Below are positions 56,819 to 64,000 of a stretch of 64,000 nucleotides of DNA, piece after piece. The notes under the pieces are model-generated. The model had not been told where the DNA came from and ran no database searches. It was given only the letters and a program-made list of their open reading frames with translations. Position numbers and translations under genes: made by a program. This DNA comes from Tunturibacter psychrotolerans (GTDB lineage Bacteria; Acidobacteriota; Terriglobia; Terriglobales; Acidobacteriaceae), in contig NZ_CP132942.1 of assembly GCF_040359615.1 (NCBI RefSeq), forward strand, positions 682,001 to 746,000. Reading direction: 5' to 3'. The first letter of the stretch is position 1; each line of letters starts with the position of its first letter.

Positions 56819-57374
56819 GTATTGCTCCTTCTTGCTTTCGAAATAGAATCTCAGGCCTGTTCCCCTTGACCGCATAAAAAATTAGTAATGAGCATCCAGT
56901 TTGGCAATGCGAAATCACCAGTATTCATGCGGGTGCGGAGAACTGTACCGCAATTCACCTTCAGCCTTTCCGCGCGCTTTGTCAACTCCCTTTCTTCGGT
57001 TTCCACAGGTTTTTTCCGGTTTTTCTCGGTTTTGTTCGAAAACAGGTACATTTTTCTCATAAATTCGAAGAAAACATCAGGCTTTAGGCGCAAAAATCTC
57101 CCTGAGCAATCACTCAAACACAATCGATCTGAACAGCCAGAAAAGTGTTTTTCGCCAGCATTCCTGGCAAATGGATGGGCTTTCCATCTCGGTAAAAGAG
57201 CGTCGTCATCTCGACCGAAGCTGTTCACAGTTTCATCGTGAACAGCGCAGTGGAGAGACCCTGCATTACTTCGTTGCCTTGCCGCTCGTCTTCCTGAAGC
57301 GATCCGCCGTCCGAATCAAATCTCCTCCCTTCGCATCAACCTCTAAGAGACAATCAATCAAAGAGGAATAAAAG
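56819..57374. other. HU-LLM spacer
   Basis: This 556-base gene-free gap is rich in T runs around 57005-57055. It has a TTGACA on the minus strand (about 56985-56980) with no matching -10. A 9-base inverted repeat GCTGTTCAC (57220-57228)/GTGAACAGC (57238-57246) lies 130 bases before the next gene. No gene is seen. Confidence 0.4.
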
Positions 57375-58424
57375 ATGCAGATCGGGATAGACAGCTTCGC
57401 CGCGTTGGTTCCAGACCCCATCACCGGCCACATCGTCACCGCGCAGCAGCGCATCGCCCATCTCCTCGAAGAGATCAAGCTCGCCGACGAAGTAGGCCTC
57501 GATCAGTTCGGTCTCGGAGAACATCACCGCAGCGAATATCTGGACTCCGCTCCCGCCGTCATCCTCGCGGCTGCAGCATCTCTTACAAAAAAAATCCGCC
57601 TCACGAGTGCCGTCACTGTTCTCAGCGCAGCCGACCCCGTCCGTGTCTTCCAGGAGTTCGCAACGCTCGATCTCATCTCCGGCGGCCGCGCTGAAATCGT
57701 TGCAGGCCGCGGCTCCTTCATCGAATCCTTCCCTCTCTTCGGCCTCAAGCTCGAGGACTATGACGACCTCTTCGCAGAAAAACTCGACCTCCTCCTGACC
57801 CTTCGCGAGAAAAACAATGTTCACTGGTCGGGCAAACATCGCGCAGCACTCACAGGCCAGGGAGTCTTCCCCCGCCCGCTGCAAAACCCCCTCCCTGTCT
57901 GGCTTGGCGTAGGTGGCACGCCGGAGTCATTCGTCCGCGCCGGAGTCCTCGGACTTCCCCTCATGGTCGCCATCATCGGTGGCGAACCCCATCGCTTCCG
58001 TCCTCTCATCGACCTCTATCGCGAAGCAGGCAAACGCTCCGGCCACGCGCCGGAGTCGCTCAAAGTCGGCATTCACGCTCTCGGCTACGTCGCAGACACC
58101 GACCAGCAGGCCTCAGACGACTTCTTCCCCGGCTACGCCGAAGCCTTCACGAAAATCGGCAAGGAACGCGGTTGGCCCCCGGTCACTCGCAATCAGTTCG
58201 AAGCCCTACGCCGTCCCACTGGCGCGCTCATGGTCAGCGACCCCGAAACCGTAGCCTCAAAACTTCTGAAGATGAACGAGGCCCTTGGCGGCATCTCCCG
58301 CATCAGCTTCCAGATGAGCGTAGCCGCCCTGCACCACGACAAACTCCTCCACGCCATCGAACTCCTCGGCACCAAAGTAGCTCCGATCATTCGCCAATCT
58401 CTCAGAATCGTCGCGGCAAAATAA
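57375..58424 (+). CDS. Luciferase-like (LLM) flavin-dependent oxidoreductase
   Basis: This is a 349-residue TIM-barrel flavoprotein. [12 protein letters not shown] starts the barrel; [20 protein letters not shown] and [19 protein letters not shown] are the LLM signatures. It fits the Atu2307/SP_0267 group of unknown substrate. It lies alone. Confidence 0.92.
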   Translation: MQIGIDSFAALVPDPITGHIVTAQQRIAHLLEEIKLADEVGLDQFGLGEHHRSEYLDSAPAVILAAAASLTKKIRLTSAVTVLSAADPVRVFQEFATLDLISGGRAEIVAGRGSFIESFPLFGLKLEDYDDLFAEKLDLLLTLREKNNVHWSGKHRAALTGQGVFPRPLQNPLPVWLGVGGTPESFVRAGVLGLPLMVAIIGGEPHRFRPLIDLYREAGKRSGHAPESLKVGIHALGYVADTDQQASDDFFPGYAEAFTKIGKERGWPPVTRNQFEALRRPTGALMVSDPETVASKLLKMNEALGGISRISFQMSVAALHHDKLLHAIELLGTKVAPIIRQSLRIVAAK

Positions 58425-58494
58425 CTCGAACTCACTCGCTTCTGCCCTTACACGAGTCATTATCGTCATGTCGTTGCTTGTTCTTCTGTTTGTC

Positions 58495-58575
58495 ATCCCG
58501 TAGGGATCTTCGGTTACCCTTGCAGTTGTCGTTGCAGTGGCTGTTGCCTTTCTTGTTGTCATCCCCGCAGGGGAT
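58495..58575. repeat. Two short hairpin repeats
   Basis: ATCCC-GTA-GGGAT (58495-58507) and ATCCCC-GCA-GGGGAT (58561-58575) each follow GTC and precede CT. They look like two units of an intergenic repeat of roughly 20 bases (TTGTCATCCC core), common in this kind of genome. The gap 58425-58858 has no gene. Overlapping open frames look like repeat artefacts. Confidence 0.65.
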
Positions 58576-58858
58576 CTGCTGTTGCACTTGCAGTCGCGTT
58601 GCCCCCAGTCTGAGCAAAGCGAAGACCGCATCTGAAATCACTTCGTCGCGATCATTTCCTCATCAAACCCACCGCCGAATAGTCCCGCGCCCGAAAAGGC
58701 AGACACACACCTCAATAAGTGAAAAGATGAGATGCTGATCGCACGCCACGGCGCCTCAATGCCGCGGCAGTAGCTGTAACAAGATCGTCCAAAGGGCCAC
58801 AGCAAAACTCTTTCCCGTCCGGAACCGCCAGGTGCTGTCGATGTTGGAGGAATTTAGT

Positions 58859-61150
58859 ATGTCGCTGCAGCGAAGAACCAATCACGCTCTGCTCCTCTGT
58901 CTCGCATTCCTCATCACAGGCATCGCCCGGAGCCAAACCACGCCGCCCTCCGCCTCAACGCCCAACACCGCAATCCCGGCAAACGTTCCGCCCGCCCTCC
59001 AGAATCGCGACGCCTCCTCAACCAAACGCCCCCGCATAGCTCTCGTCCTCGAAGGCGGCGGAGCCCTTGGCTTCGCCCACATCGGCGTCATCGACTATCT
59101 CGAGCAACACCACATCCCAGTAGACCTCGTCGTCGGCACCAGCATGGGCGGCCTCGTCGGAGGCCTCTACGCCTCAGGCCGTTCCCCCGACGAGATCCGC
59201 ACCCTGGTCCAGAACATTGACTGGGACGTCGCCATCGGAGGCCGCACCCCATACCGCGATCTAAGCTACCGTCGCAAGCAGGACCGCGAAGACTTCCCTA
59301 ACCGCCTCGACTTCGGCCTCAAGCACGGCCTCTCCTTTCCCGAAGGTCTCAACTCCGGCCAGGAGGTCGGCCTCATCCTCGACCGCGCCACCCTCCCCGA
59401 CTACGCGCTCACCAGCTTCAACGACCTCCCCATTCCCTTCCGCTGCGTCGCCACCAACATGAACACCGGCCGCGCCTTCGTCTTCGATCACGGCTCCCTC
59501 GGTCAGTCCATGCGCGCCACCATGTCGATCCCCGGCGTCTTCGTCCCCGTCGTCATCGACGGCCAGACATTCACCGACGGCGGCTCAGTCGACAACCTTC
59601 CCGTCGACGTCGCCCGTGCCAACGGCGCCGACATCGTCATCGCCAGCTATCTCGACACCGGCCAGACCACCACTCAGCGCCCCGGCTCCTTCCTCTCCAT
59701 CACCGGCAACACCATCAGCATCATGATCGCCGCGAACGAACTCCACAGCATCGAAGACGCAGACGTCCTCATCCGCTCCAACCTCAAGGGCTTCACCAGC
59801 GCCATGTTCTCCGACTCCGCCGTCATCGCTCCCAAAGGCTTCGAAGGAGCCGGCCAAAAAGCCACAATCCTCGAGCGATTCAGAGTCTCCGACGCCGAGT
59901 GGGCCGACTACATCAAGCAGCGAGACTCCCGCCGCAAAACCACCGTCCCCACCCCGCAGTTCCTCGCTGTCACCGGCGCCGACCCCAACACCAACGCCGA
60001 GATCCAACGCCGTCTCAAACCCGAGGTCGTCGACAAACCCATCGACCCCAAATTCCTCGACCTCCAAATGACCCGCTTCGTCGGCAACGGCACCCTCAAC
60101 GCCGCCGGCTACTCCATCGTCCAGCGTGACGGAGTCCCCGGCCTCGCCATCACTGCCTATCCCAAATCCTACGGACCACCCTTCCTCGACCTCGGCATCA
60201 ACATCGACGGCTCCGACACTCGCGACGTACTCTTCGGCATGTCCGCCCGTGTCACCTTCACCAATCTCGGCGGCTACCGTGCCGAGTGGCGCAACGACGC
60301 CTTCTTCGGCTACAGCTACGGCCTCAAAAGCGAGTACTACAAGCCCTTCTCCGCGCAGAGCCGATTCTTCTACGCTCCTCGCGCCTACGCCACCAGCACT
60401 CGTTTCGACTTCTATAACGAGGGCAGCCGCACCTCCCAGTATCAAATCAATCAGCGCGGCTTCGGCTTCGATGCTGGTTACACATGGCCTCGCGGCGCCG
60501 AAGTGCGACTCGGTCAGGACGAATACTGGTACTCCGTCGTCAAGCGCATCGACTTCGACAACCTCTCCATCCCCCCGCAGCAACAAAGCGTCACCTCCCT
60601 CCGCTACAACTATCTCGGTGCCGACAACGCCGTCCTTCCCTTCCGCGGCCTCAACTCCACCTTCAGCGTCGAACGCCACGAGCGCTCCAAAGGCAACGAC
60701 CCCTTCACCCTCGCCCAGGGTTCAGTCGCAGCTTTCTTCCCACTCGGCGTCAAGAACGCCATCTTCATCACCGCCGCCGGCGGCACCAGCTTCGGCGCAC
60801 CGCCCGAGGTCACTGACCTGCAAGGCTTCCCCCTCGGCGGCCCATTCAATCTTGGCTCCTACGGCAAAAACGAGCTCCTCGGCAACCAGTTCTGGCTCTT
60901 CCAGGGTGGCTACGAGCGCAGGCTCCTCAAGTTCAACCCACTCATCGGCGAAGGCCTCTACGTCATGGGCTTCATGGAAGGCGGCAAAGTCTACAACAAC
61001 CTCAACGCCGCCGACACTCTCATCTCCGAAGCCTGGGATGGCAGCTTCGCCGTCGTCGCGCGCACCGCAATCGGCCCCATCTACATCGGCGGTGCCGCAG
61101 GCAACAACGACCATCGCAAATGGTGGTTCGGCCTCGGCAAGGTCTTCTGA
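58859..61150 (+). CDS. Patatin-like phospholipase with outer-membrane barrel
   Basis: This is a 763-residue secreted enzyme. After a signal peptide (1-28), the patatin domain (about 55-290) has the oxyanion loop EGGGALGFAHIG, nucleophile GTSMGGLVGG and the catalytic Asp in FTDGGSVDNLP. A region of about 60-80 residues follows, then a beta barrel (Omp85/BamA-like surface-antigen type) ending WWFGLGKVF with terminal Phe. This is the PlpD (type Vd) layout: enzyme carried by its own barrel. I start at ATG 58859, with GGAGG 8 bases upstream. Confidence 0.9.
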   Translation: MSLQRRTNHALLLCLAFLITGIARSQTTPPSASTPNTAIPANVPPALQNRDASSTKRPRIALVLEGGGALGFAHIGVIDYLEQHHIPVDLVVGTSMGGLVGGLYASGRSPDEIRTLVQNIDWDVAIGGRTPYRDLSYRRKQDREDFPNRLDFGLKHGLSFPEGLNSGQEVGLILDRATLPDYALTSFNDLPIPFRCVATNMNTGRAFVFDHGSLGQSMRATMSIPGVFVPVVIDGQTFTDGGSVDNLPVDVARANGADIVIASYLDTGQTTTQRPGSFLSITGNTISIMIAANELHSIEDADVLIRSNLKGFTSAMFSDSAVIAPKGFEGAGQKATILERFRVSDAEWADYIKQRDSRRKTTVPTPQFLAVTGADPNTNAEIQRRLKPEVVDKPIDPKFLDLQMTRFVGNGTLNAAGYSIVQRDGVPGLAITAYPKSYGPPFLDLGINIDGSDTRDVLFGMSARVTFTNLGGYRAEWRNDAFFGYSYGLKSEYYKPFSAQSRFFYAPRAYATSTRFDFYNEGSRTSQYQINQRGFGFDAGYTWPRGAEVRLGQDEYWYSVVKRIDFDNLSIPPQQQSVTSLRYNYLGADNAVLPFRGLNSTFSVERHERSKGNDPFTLAQGSVAAFFPLGVKNAIFITAAGGTSFGAPPEVTDLQGFPLGGPFNLGSYGKNELLGNQFWLFQGGYERRLLKFNPLIGEGLYVMGFMEGGKVYNNLNAADTLISEAWDGSFAVVARTAIGPIYIGGAAGNNDHRKWWFGLGKVF

Positions 61151-61232
61151 CGCTATTCCCTTGACACCGCTTCGCAGACGCCACGTAGACTGGCTGCAAT
61201 CTCAATCGGTCACAAACCAGATCAGGAGAACT

Positions 61233-62141
61233 ATGAATTCGTCACGTCGTCTGTTTCTGCAGCAGTCCGCCACCGTCGGCCTCGCCGCTGCATTTCCCTT
61301 CCGGTCAGCATTCGCAGAAACCAATCGTCCCATCGGCCTGCAACTCTACACCGTGCAGGACGAAATAAAAAAAGACGCCCCCGCGACCTTCGCAGCACTC
61401 GCTAAAATCGGCTATCGCGAAGTCGAATCCTTCCCCATCCAGGAAGTGCCTCCCGCACAGCTTCGCAAGATGCTCGACGACGCCGGCCTCAAATGCCCCA
61501 GCGCCCATCTCTTCTTCGGCGTGGCCGATACAGGTGAGCTCCTCGAGCAGGCCAACACGCTCGGCGCACACTACGTCGTCAGCTCGGTCCTTCTCCACAC
61601 CACGCTTCCAGGCTTCAACGCCGACAAGATGCGAGAGACCATCAAGGCATTCACACTCGACGACTTCAAAAAGGTCGCCGCGAAAGCCAACGAGATCGGC
61701 GCGCAAGCTAAAAAGGCCGGACTTCAGTACGCCTACCACAATCACAACTTCGAGTTCCGCGACTACGGTGGCCACACCGGTTACGAGATTCTCCTCAGCG
61801 AGACCGATCCCGCACTCGTAAAGTTCGAGCTCGACTGCGGCTGGATCACCACCGCCGGCCACAACCCCATCGAGTACTTCTCGAAGTATCCGGGCCGCTA
61901 TCCCCTCATGCACGCGAAGGACTTCCCCGCCGATACTCCAGTCACCACCAACCTCGGCGTCGATCCCAAACATGCGCCCACAGAAGTCGGACGCGGCCAC
62001 ATCGACTTCAAGCCCATCATCGCGGCAGCGGAGAAGTCTGGCCTCCAGCACATCTTCGTCGAGCAGGATCCGCCCATTGTCGGCATGACCTCTCTCGAAG
62101 CCGTTCGCATCAGCTACCAGACCCTCCGCCCTCTCGTTTAG
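61233..62141 (+). CDS. Tat-exported sugar phosphate isomerase/epimerase-like TIM barrel
   Basis: This is a 302-residue protein. The N-terminus has a twin-arginine signal (SSRRLFLQQSATVGLAAAF). The rest is a xylose-isomerase-like AP endonuclease-2 fold (LQLYTVQDE, YAYHNHNFEF, KFELDCGW and FVEQD), with His and Glu ligands for a metal. Export outside the cytoplasm with a folded metal site is suggested. AGGAG precedes ATG 61233. The earlier open frame overlapping the patatin gene is not coding. Confidence 0.9.
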   Translation: MNSSRRLFLQQSATVGLAAAFPFRSAFAETNRPIGLQLYTVQDEIKKDAPATFAALAKIGYREVESFPIQEVPPAQLRKMLDDAGLKCPSAHLFFGVADTGELLEQANTLGAHYVVSSVLLHTTLPGFNADKMRETIKAFTLDDFKKVAAKANEIGAQAKKAGLQYAYHNHNFEFRDYGGHTGYEILLSETDPALVKFELDCGWITTAGHNPIEYFSKYPGRYPLMHAKDFPADTPVTTNLGVDPKHAPTEVGRGHIDFKPIIAAAEKSGLQHIFVEQDPPIVGMTSLEAVRISYQTLRPLV

Positions 62142-62175
62142 CCAACGGCAAAGACTAACGACAACGCACGACCAA

Positions 62176-62218
62176 GCGGGATGAGAGAGAAAAGATCAGT
62201 GTCCTTCCCTCATCCCGC
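62176..62218 (+). terminator. Hairpin after the TIM-barrel gene
   Basis: GCGGGATGAG (62176-62185) and CTCATCCCGC (62209-62218) pair perfectly around a 23-base loop. No clear T tail follows, so this is only a likely terminator or mRNA-stabilising hairpin. Confidence 0.5.
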
Positions 62219-62281
62219 AGCCAAACTTTGCATCCTACAAAGTAGAAGGCAACGTAGGAAGGCAGCAGTAAAGGGGTATAT

Positions 62282-62473
62282 ATGGCAACCGAGGAACTGG
62301 CAGAAACTCGCGGCTCATCCATGAACAGGTTGATCTTGTTCGCAACGATCGCATCTGGAATCGTAGCCGCCTATCTCATGTACAAACGTGGCGAACCCAT
62401 AGGAACCATCGCGAAGAACGCCATCACCAACCCTATCGGTTCCTTGGTGACCGAAGTAAAAAACAAGGTGTGA
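62282..62473 (+). CDS. Small single-span membrane protein
   Basis: This encodes 63 residues. A polar head, then LILFATIASGIVAAYLMYKR as a single membrane span, and a tail with INPIGS-like turns. AAAGGGG is 5 bases before the ATG. Function unknown; it is preceded by a hairpin and convergent with a rhodanese gene. Confidence 0.7.
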   Translation: MATEELAETRGSSMNRLILFATIASGIVAAYLMYKRGEPIGTIAKNAITNPIGSLVTEVKNKV

Positions 62474-62478
62474 GTGTT

Positions 62479-62922
62479 CTACGTTGCCGTATCCAGATGA
62501 AAGGCTTCCGTGTACGCCTCCACCGGATATCCCTTTGCCTTCCACGCCGGCAGTCCACCCTTCAACAGGCTCACGCGCGTGAAGTTCAGCGCCCGCGCCT
62601 TCCCCAGCACCATCTGGCACGTCTCATCGTCGCCGCCGGTGCAATAGATCACTGAGTTCTGATCACGCGAAAAATTCGCCGTCTGATCCGCGATATCCTT
62701 CGGCGCGATCCTCGTCGCTCCCGGGATTATCTCCGGATGCGCCAGAAAATCCAGCGGCTGGCGCACGTCGTACAGCAGAACCTGCTTCGAGTTCACCAGC
62801 ATATACAGCGCTTCAGGCTCAATACTCTTTGCCCTCACCTCGCGCTTTGCGAGCAACCGCCGCACAATCCAACCCATCACCAAAACCAAAACTACCGTGC
62901 CAACGATCACAATCGCGCTCAT
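62479..62922 (-). CDS. Membrane-anchored rhodanese-like protein
   Basis: This is a 147-residue protein. The N-terminal segment (about 3-22) is a membrane anchor. The rhodanese domain has LYDVRQPLDFLAHPEIIPGA and active-site Cys in VIYCTGGDDET. The active-site loop begins CTGG. It may transfer sulfur to a thiol acceptor. Confidence 0.88.
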   Translation of the reverse strand: MSAIVIVGTVVLVLVMGWIVRRLLAKREVRAKSIEPEALYMLVNSKQVLLYDVRQPLDFLAHPEIIPGATRIAPKDIADQTANFSRDQNSVIYCTGGDDETCQMVLGKARALNFTRVSLLKGGLPAWKAKGYPVEAYTEAFHLDTAT

Positions 62923-62973
62923 CTCAAATTAGATGTACGCCATCAACAGCCAGTTGTCACGCGGCTATCTCCA

Positions 62974-63072
62974 TCCGACCAACGGGAGGACCAAAGCCGA
63001 TCACCAACCGAGAAAAGGTACACGCGTCACGAAGTGACCGCCCCACGCGCAGTGGGCCCGTCCGGCAGGACA
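62974..63072. repeat. REP-like repeat, single copy with partial inner arm
   Basis: The unit at 63025-63072 begins GTCACGAAGTGACCGCC and ends GTGGGCCCGTCCGGCAGGACA. Just before it CCGACCAACGGGAGG recurs (about 62977-62991), the inner arm of the pair at 36.0 kb. So this copy resembles half of the larger element. It lies between convergent-free rhodanese and DUF2461 genes (both minus strand). Confidence 0.85.
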
Positions 63073-63092
63073 ACGTCTTTTAGAAAAGTCTT

Positions 63093-63785
63093 TCAGAAAA
63101 GAGGTCGTCTAGGCTTCGCAATCAAAGGCGTATTCAAAAGCCTGATCAAAGGAGCCGCAACCTTGAACCGCTCCACCACATCCTTCAGCAACCCCGGCGA
63201 AGTGGCGCGCTCAACAGACAACGTAGCCGACAACCCCCACTGCTTACACATCACCAGATCGATCGCCGGATCATCCGCAGCAAACCCCTTCGGCGGCCGC
63301 GTCAGCGACAGCGTATCAGTCTCCTGCATCAGCGACCGCAGCTTCTTCCCCGCCATGATCTTGCGAAACTCCAGATGATGATCCACCAGGTATCGTCGAA
63401 TCGCCAGCAGCTGCTCCCTCTCCGGCATATAAACCCCGGCCGCAATCAGCACATCCGTCGAACTCACCTGCAGATAAAACCCACCACCCGAGGTCTTCTG
63501 CAGCCCATCCCTCGCCCACCAAGCCGAGACATGGTGCTTGTAAGGCCGCTTGTCCTTGCTGAAGCGAATGTCCCGATAGATCCGCATCAGAATCTTGTTC
63601 GCAGGCCGCAGATGCTCCGGCGAAAACTCTGCCATCGCCTCATTCACCTCACCGATCAGCGCCAGCATCGGCTCCTTCAACTGCTTCTCGTAAACGTCCT
63701 TCCGCTCTCCAAACCACTCACGGTCGTTGTTCTTCTTCAGCCCCCGCAAAAACTTCAAAGCCTCATTCGAAAACTGTGTCGCCAT
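63093..63785 (-). CDS. DUF2461/TIGR02453 family protein
   Basis: This is a 230-residue protein of unknown function. The family pattern FLRGLKKNNDREWFGERKD and ILMRIYRDIRFSKDKRPYK is clear. Residues are mostly hydrophilic; no signal peptide. It is alone at the window edge. Confidence 0.9.
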   Translation of the reverse strand: MATQFSNEALKFLRGLKKNNDREWFGERKDVYEKQLKEPMLALIGEVNEAMAEFSPEHLRPANKILMRIYRDIRFSKDKRPYKHHVSAWWARDGLQKTSGGGFYLQVSSTDVLIAAGVYMPEREQLLAIRRYLVDHHLEFRKIMAGKKLRSLMQETDTLSLTRPPKGFAADDPAIDLVMCKQWGLSATLSVERATSPGLLKDVVERFKVAAPLIRLLNTPLIAKPRRPLF

Positions 63786-64000
63786 CCTTCAATCGTACCT
63801 TCGCAATCCGCTCCTCCCAAAGCCGCCCAACTCCTCCGCTCTTCTAGTCCCTTGCGGCCATTTCGACCGAACCCCGACCGGAGTCGAAGGGGAAGCCGAG
63901 ACACTCACCTCTCCCCGAACCCAACGACCCAAAAACACAAAAATAAAGTCAGGAAAGTTGGCGTATTTTTCTCACATCCAAACCACGCTGTTTAAACACC
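63786..64000. other. Window-end stretch
   Basis: I see no gene in the last 215 bases. A neighbouring gene may begin beyond the window. Confidence 0.4.

Noticed and set aside
59585..60679. Long open frame on the minus strand opposite the patatin gene
   Set aside because: It is an antisense shadow of GC-rich coding DNA, with a biased Val/Glu/Gly product.
60126..61232. N-terminal two-thirds of a 671-codon open frame upstream of the TIM-barrel gene
   Set aside because: It is out of frame inside the patatin gene and Ser/Pro/Thr-rich; the real gene starts at 61233.
1..64000. tRNA, rRNA, CRISPR or insertion sequence
   Set aside because: No T-loop-like tRNA sequence, spaced direct-repeat array, transposase or ribosomal RNA segment was recognised by eye; a covariance-model search would be decisive.

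Overview
The window looks like a chromosomal segment from an acidobacterium of the Acidobacteriaceae type (Granulicella, Edaphobacter and Terriglobus are relatives to test). The evidence is two very large Oar-like TonB-dependent receptors with an N-terminal carboxypeptidase-regulatory domain, a decayed NHL/Ig-like repeat protein of a style common in that group, many secreted hydrolases and GC-rich coding sequence. This placement rests on gene style, not on a marker-gene tree. No rRNA, tRNA, CRISPR array, phage or insertion sequence was recognised.

Layout. 0-4.2 kb: a zinc-ribbon membrane protein, mutS2 and a lactate/malate dehydrogenase-family gene with an atypical substrate loop. 4.2-17.7 kb: eight genes all on the minus strand. 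Read 5' to 3' they are an APC permease, a PfkB sugar kinase, an HSL-type esterase, a ROK repressor, a multidomain GH18 chitinase, a TonB-dependent receptor, a GntR/UTRA regulator and a secreted TPR protein. This resembles a carbohydrate (probably chitin or amino-sugar) utilisation locus. 18-29 kb: an Ada-AlkA repair fusion, a decayed NHL/Ig gene abutting the 3' end of an SDR gene, a secreted metallo-beta-lactamase-fold protein, a second TonB-dependent receptor, a PadR remnant and a tannase/feruloyl-esterase family protein.

29-42.4 kb: the replication and envelope core. dnaN and dnaA are on the minus strand, separated by about 5.7 kb of accessory genes (an NAD(P)-binding protein, a PEBP protein, two SDRs, a LysR regulator with palindromic operators and an NTF2-like protein). 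Divergent from dnaA are rpmH, a short Asn/Gln-rich peptide gene, rnpA, yidD, yidC and jag. The dnaA-rpmH gap is the likeliest origin candidate here, but DnaA boxes are poor. 42.4-48 kb: a SRPBCC/quinone-reductase/SRPBCC trio, an HNH-like zinc protein, thrS and two small genes.

48-54.2 kb: folC, an acyltransferase, a class I glutamine amidotransferase, rsmG, parA and parB, with three parS-like palindromes in the gaps. 54-64 kb: a secreted amidohydrolase, an isoprenylcysteine-methyltransferase-like protein, HU, a luciferase-like oxidoreductase, a patatin with an outer-membrane barrel, a Tat-exported TIM-barrel protein, a small membrane protein, a rhodanese and a DUF2461 protein.

The most distinctive non-coding signal is a dispersed REP-like palindromic repeat. 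It occurs as a head-to-head pair beside dnaA and as single copies between parA and parB and near 63.0 kb. Start sites were often moved to a codon with a visible Shine-Dalgarno sequence, and each entry says so.
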